From: a bacterium SCSIO 12696
GTDB taxonomy: Bacteria > Pseudomonadota > Gammaproteobacteria > Pseudomonadales > Porticoccaceae
DNA length: 64,000 bases
Direction: 5' to 3'
NCBI GenBank assembly: GCA_024397955.1
Contig: CP073744.1
Location: forward strand, 434,001 to 498,000
In this document: piece after piece, positions 61,301 through 64,000 of the stretch
How the letters are laid out: each line of letters opens with the position of its first letter
How positions within the stretch are numbered: position 1 is the stretch's first letter
Program-made: the position numbers and the translations under genes
Notes under the pieces: generated by a model
Told to the model about the DNA's origin: nothing
The model's database searches: none
The model's input: the letters and a program-made list of their open reading frames with translations, nothing else

Positions 61301-64000
61301 GCGGTGATCACTGTTGTTGCGGCGGACACCGCCGTGACCGAAGACGACGCGGGCAACAACACCGCCAGCGGTACCGTGACGGTGACCGACGTGGACAACG
61401 GCGAAGGGGCGCTGGCATCGAGCACCGCGACCTTCGGTACCGTGACCGTGGACGGTGCGGGCAACTGGACCTACGCGCTGGACAACGGCAACGCCACGGT
61501 TCAGGCGCTGGCCGCCGGTGAGACGCTGACCGACACCATCACCTTCATCAGTGACGATGGCACCACCCAGACCCAGGACATCACCATCACCGGCGCCAAC
61601 GACGCGGCGGTGATCACTGTTGTTGCGGCGGACACCGCCGTGACCGAAGACGACGCGGGCAACAACACCGCCAGCGGTACCGTGACGGTGACCGACGTGG
61701 ACAACGGCGAAGGGGCGCTGGCATCGAGCACCGCGACCTTCGGTACCGTGACCGTGGACGGTGCGGGCAACTGGACCTACGCGCTGGACAACGGCAACGC
61801 CACGGTTCAGGCGCTGGCCGCCGGTGAGACGCTGACCGACACCATCACCTTCACCAGTGACGATGGCACCACCCAGACCCAGGACATCACCATCACCGGC
61901 GCCAACGACGCGGCGGTGATCACTGTTGTTGCGGCGGACACCGCCGTGACCGAAGACGACGCGGGCAACAACACCGCCAGCGGTACCGTGACGGTGACCG
62001 ACGTGGACAACGGCGAAGGGGCGCTGGCATCGAGCACCGCGACCTTCGGTACCGTGACCGTGGACGGTGCGGGCAACTGGACCTACGCGCTGGACAACGG
62101 CAACGCCACGGTTCAGGCGCTGGCCGCCGGTGAGACGCTCACCGACACCATCACCTTCACCAGTGACGATGGCACCACCCAGACCCAGGACATCACCATC
62201 ACCGGCGCCAACGACGCGGCGGTGATCACTGTTGTTGCGGCGGACACCGCCGTGACCGAAGACGACGCGGGCAACAACACCGCCAGCGGTACCGTGACGG
62301 TGACCGACGTGGACAACGGCGAAGGGGCGCTGGCATCGAGCACCGCGACCTTCGGTACCGTGACCGTGGACGGTGCGGGCAACTGGACCTACGCGCTGGA
62401 CAACGGCAACGCCACGGTTCAGGCGCTGGCCGCCGGTGAGACGCTGACCGACACCATCACCTTCATCAGTGACGATGGCACCACCCAGACCCAGGACATC
62501 ACCATCACCGGCGCCAACGACGCGGCGGTGATCACTGTTGTTGCGGCGGACACCGCCGTGACCGAAGACGACGCGGGCAACAACACCGCCAGCGGTACCG
62601 TGACGGTGACCGACGTGGACAACGGCGAAGGGGCGCTGGCATCGAGCACCGCGACCTTCGGTACCGTGACCGTGGACGGTGCGGGCAACTGGACCTACGC
62701 GCTGGACAACGGCAACGCCACGGTTCAGGCGCTGGCCGCCGGTGAGACGCTGACCGACACCATCACCTTCACCAGTGACGATGGCACCACCCAGATCCAG
62801 GACATCACCATCACCGGCGCCAACGACGCGGCGGTGATCACTGTTGTTGCGGCGGACACCGCCGTGACCGAAGACGACGCGGGCAACAACACCGCCAGCG
62901 GTACCGTGACGGTGACCGACGTGGACAACGGCGAAGGGGCGCTGGCATCGAGCACCGCGACCTTCGGTACCGTGACCGTGGACGGTGCGGGCAACTGGAC
63001 CTACGCGCTGGACAACGGCAACGCCACGGTTCAGGCGCTGGCCGCCGGTGAGACGCTGACCGACACCATCACCTTCACCAGTGACGATGGCACCACCCAG
63101 ACCCAGGACATCACCATCACCGGCGCCAACGACGCGGCGGTGATCACCGTGGTGGCGGCGGACACCGCCGTGACCGAAGACGACGCGGGCAACAACACCG
63201 CCAGCGGTACCGTGACGGTGACCGACGTGGACAACGGCGAAGGGGCGCTGGCATCGAGCACCGCGACCTTCGGTACCGTGACCGTGGACGGTGCGGGCAA
63301 CTGGACCTACGCGCTGGACAACGGCAACGCCACGGTTCAGGCGCTGGCCGCCGGTGAGACGCTGACCGACACCATCACCTTCACCAGTGACGATGGCACC
63401 ACCCAGATCCAGGACATCACCATCACCGGCGCCAACGACGCGGCGGTGATCACTGTTGTTGCGGCGGACACCGCCGTGACCGAAGACGACGCGGGCAACA
63501 ACACCGCCAGCGGTACCGTGACGGTGACCGACGTGGACAACGGCGAAGGGGCGCTGGCATCGAGCACCGCGACCTTCGGTACCGTGACCGTGGACGGTGC
63601 GGGCAACTGGACCTACGCGCTGGACAACGGCAACGCCACGGTTCAGGCGCTGGCCGCCGGTGAGACGCTGACCGACACCATCACCTTCACCAGTGACGAT
63701 GGCACCACCCAGACCCAGGACATCACCATCACCGGCGCCAACGACGCGGCGGTGATCACCGTGGTGGCGGCGGACACCGCCGTGACCGAAGACGACGCGG
63801 GCAACAACACCGCCAGCGGTACCGTGACGGTGACCGACGTGGACAACGGCGAAGGGGCGCTGGCATCGAGCACCGCGACCTTCGGTACCGTGACCGTGGA
63901 CGGTGCGGGCAACTGGACCTACGCGCTGGACAACGGCAACGCCACGGTTCAGGCGCTGGCCGCCGGTGAGACGCTGACCGACACCATCACCTTCATCAGT
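58319..64000 (+). CDS. Giant LapA-like adhesin, N-terminal part with VCBS-type repeats (3' end outside window)
   Basis: At least 1894 residues, open to the window end. Residues of about 10-135 match the LapA/BapA retention module (VLVAVSVNGEARDLKVGDPI, then FSGEGLRV). T138-A139-A140-G141 is a TAAG site of the kind cut by LapG-type proteases to free the adhesin from the cell. Residues of about 195-290 look cadherin/dystroglycan-like (LTYSASGLPEGLSIDPQTG). About 290-480 hold two tandem Ig-like units (NGTLQINADGTFIYTPNPNF, FNGTDSFDYLV). From residue 485 on come 102-residue VCBS-type repeats, almost identical to each other. ATG 58319 has AAGGTG upstream. There is no N-terminal signal, as expected for type I export. 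C-terminal RTX and secretion signals would lie beyond the window. Confidence 0.92.
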   Translation, partial: MENQGVNNPAVTPIGVVKATDGGVLVAVSVNGEARDLKVGDPIFSGEGLRVHSTLRIDVADAEGQIQQQVHSARNTIVFTDGSEREVPHQGIASLDANSFLTMAEVTPEGSNSEVPSFEELLAALESGQDINELLEATAAGEESAGSEGELGQGVRFDRVEQSATPEAGIDPDLAFAAAPVVTTDDLLGDAVNAFPSSQPISAQSGDDGQFISFSVADSFSDPDGALTYSASGLPEGLSIDPQTGIISGSIAADASGQNSQDYNITITVTDTGGAQVSESFLWTVSNVPPVAQNDSFDIDEDGVLQGNLLADNGNGADTDGGQDNDPITVDTTPVIAPENGTLQINADGTFIYTPNPNFSGTDSFTYSINDGQGGTDAATVTISVNEVTDLVAQADAGSGNEDGSISGNVGDNDSTTSGGVLSFEVVNTTINGSLVFSPDGSYTYTPNANFNGTDSFDYLVTDTVSGESVLQTVTLTVSAVNDPAVITVVAADTAVTEDDAGNNTASGTVTVTDVDNGEGALASSTATFGTVTVDGAGNWTYALDNGNATVQALAAGETLTDTITFTSDDGTTQTQDITITGANDAAVITVVAADTAVTEDDAGNNTASGTVTVTDVDNGEGALASSTATFGTVTVDGAGNWTYALDNGNATVQALAAGETLTDTITFISDDGTTQTQDITITGANDAAVITVVAADTAVTEDDAGNNTASGTVTVTDVDNGEGALASSTATFGTVTVDGAGNWTYALDNGNATVQALAAGETLTDTITFISDDGTTQTQDITITGANDAAVITVVAADTAVTEDDAGNNTASGTVTVTDVDNGEGALASSTATFGTVTVDGAGNWTYALDNGNATVQALAAGETLTDTITFTSDDGTTQTQDITITGANDAAVITVVAADTAVTEDDAGNNTASGTVTVTDVDNGEGALASSTATFGTVTVDGAGNWTYALDNGNATVQALAAGETLTDTITFTSDDGTTQTQDITITGANDAAVITVVAADTAVTEDDAGNNTASGTVTVTDVDNGEGALASSTATFGTVTVDGAGNWTYALDNGNATVQALAAGETLTDTITFISDDGTTQTQDITITGANDAAVITVVAADTAVTEDDAGNNTASGTVTVTDVDNGEGALASSTATFGTVTVDGAGNWTYALDNGNATVQALAAGETLTDTITFTSDDGTTQTQDITITGANDAAVITVVAADTAVTEDDAGNNTASGTVTVTDVDNGEGALASSTATFGTVTVDGAGNWTYALDNGNATVQALAAGETLTDTITFTSDDGTTQTQDITITGANDAAVITVVAADTAVTEDDAGNNTASGTVTVTDVDNGEGALASSTATFGTVTVDGAGNWTYALDNGNATVQALAAGETLTDTITFISDDGTTQTQDITITGANDAAVITVVAADTAVTEDDAGNNTASGTVTVTDVDNGEGALASSTATFGTVTVDGAGNWTYALDNGNATVQALAAGETLTDTITFTSDDGTTQIQDITITGANDAAVITVVAADTAVTEDDAGNNTASGTVTVTDVDNGEGALASSTATFGTVTVDGAGNWTYALDNGNATVQALAAGETLTDTITFTSDDGTTQTQDITITGANDAAVITVVAADTAVTEDDAGNNTASGTVTVTDVDNGEGALASSTATFGTVTVDGAGNWTYALDNGNATVQALAAGETLTDTITFTSDDGTTQIQDITITGANDAAVITVVAADTAVTEDDAGNNTASGTVTVTDVDNGEGALASSTATFGTVTVDGAGNWTYALDNGNATVQALAAGETLTDTITFTSDDGTTQTQDITITGANDAAVITVVAADTAVTEDDAGNNTASGTVTVTDVDNGEGALASSTATFGTVTVDGAGNWTYALDNGNATVQALAAGETLTDTITFIS
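58730..58741 (+). other. Predicted LapG-type cleavage site (TAAG)
   Basis: Codons ACA GCT GCC GGT encode T138-A139-A140-G141 in the retention module. In LapA-type adhesins the periplasmic protease cuts between the two Ala residues. The surrounding acidic, Gly/Ser/Ala-rich linker fits an exposed loop. Confidence 0.6.
59771..64000 (+). repeat. Tandem 306-bp repeat array, 13 full units plus a partial one
   Basis: Units begin at 59771 and every 306 bases after it (60077, 60383 and so on to 63749, which is cut by the window end). Each encodes 102 residues starting AVITVVAADTAVTEDDAGNN. The units are nearly identical at DNA level. I see variants at only a few places: ACTGTTGTT or ACCGTGGTG near the unit start (the latter in units 2, 12 and 14), FTS or FIS (FIS in units 2, 3, 6, 9 and 14), TQT or TQI (TQI in units 10 and 12), and one CTG to CTC in unit 8. 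A sampled repeat line is 68% G+C (41/60), against 50% (30/60) in the retention-module region. Confidence 0.95.

Noticed and set aside
59692..63912. Series of identical 89-residue minus-strand frames beginning MPAPSTVTVPK
   Set aside because: They are antisense shadows of the 306-bp adhesin repeats, recurring at the same period; the plus-strand frame is continuous with the retention module.
59771..64000. Possible CRISPR array, because of regular repeats
   Set aside because: The repeats are 306 bases, contiguous, coding, and lack spacers.
1..64000. tRNA, rRNA, integrase or phage genes
   Set aside because: I looked for cloverleaf-like ends near cysS and in the gaps and for integrase or transposase motifs, and saw none I could support.

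Overview
The window looks like a chromosomal segment of a marine gammaproteobacterium, probably from the Cellvibrionales/Pseudomonadales side. The reasons are conserved housekeeping blocks of that type (pabC-mltG-tmk-holB-pilZ-tatD, prmB-aroC, CysB and MetR homologues), very large TonB-dependent receptors, a FecI/FecR surface-signalling cassette and a LapA-type adhesin. I saw no rRNA, tRNA, CRISPR array, insertion sequence or prophage gene. All assignments come from reading the sequence; no database search was run.

Layout. At 1-3.4 kb are the 3' end of cysS, a D-cysteine desulfhydrase-type gene coupled to it, and an FGGY kinase that has no ordinary start codon. At 3.6-6.3 kb a GltS glutamate carrier sits next to a TAXI-type binding lipoprotein. 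At 6.4-21.1 kb are a LysR regulator, a TonB-dependent receptor, an M14 carboxypeptidase lipoprotein, a fold-III PLP decarboxylase, a gamma-glutamyltransferase (GGT), a D-aminoacylase-like lipoprotein, a CapA-domain protein and a second, divergent GGT. At 21.2-33.4 kb are housekeeping genes: htpG, gpsA, sixA, an alpha/beta hydrolase, pabC, mltG, tmk, holB, a PilZ gene, tatD, a dimeric dUTPase and mdh. At 33.6-40.8 kb an ECF sigma factor, a FecR-like anti-sigma factor, an STN-containing TonB receptor paralogous to the first one, and a third GGT form a second cassette. At 40.8-53.0 kb are mixed genes, including a PQQ-type sugar dehydrogenase, folE, prmB, aroC, an MFS carrier, a 5'-nucleotidase, cysB, pabB, a GNAT protein and metR. 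At 53.1-64.0 kb is a type I secretion system (ABC exporter, HlyD-type adaptor, TolC-type channel) followed by a giant adhesin that runs off the window.

How the genes fit together. The 3.6-21 kb and 33.6-40.8 kb regions look like two parts of one trait: uptake and breakdown of peptides with gamma-glutamyl bonds or D-amino acids. Candidate substrates are muropeptides with gamma-D-Glu-diaminopimelate bonds, poly-gamma-glutamate, or glutathione-like peptides. Outer-membrane receptors would import them, periplasmic GGTs, the M14 peptidase and the D-acylase would cut them, and GltS, possibly helped by the TAXI protein, would take up the glutamate. This is inference from gene content.

The last 11 kb is a LapA-like biofilm adhesin with its own exporter. 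The adhesin has a retention module with a TAAG site and then at least 13.8 nearly identical 306-bp VCBS-type repeats. The repeats are clearly more GC-rich than the rest of the gene. A perfect CRP-type half-site pair lies upstream of the TolC-like gene.
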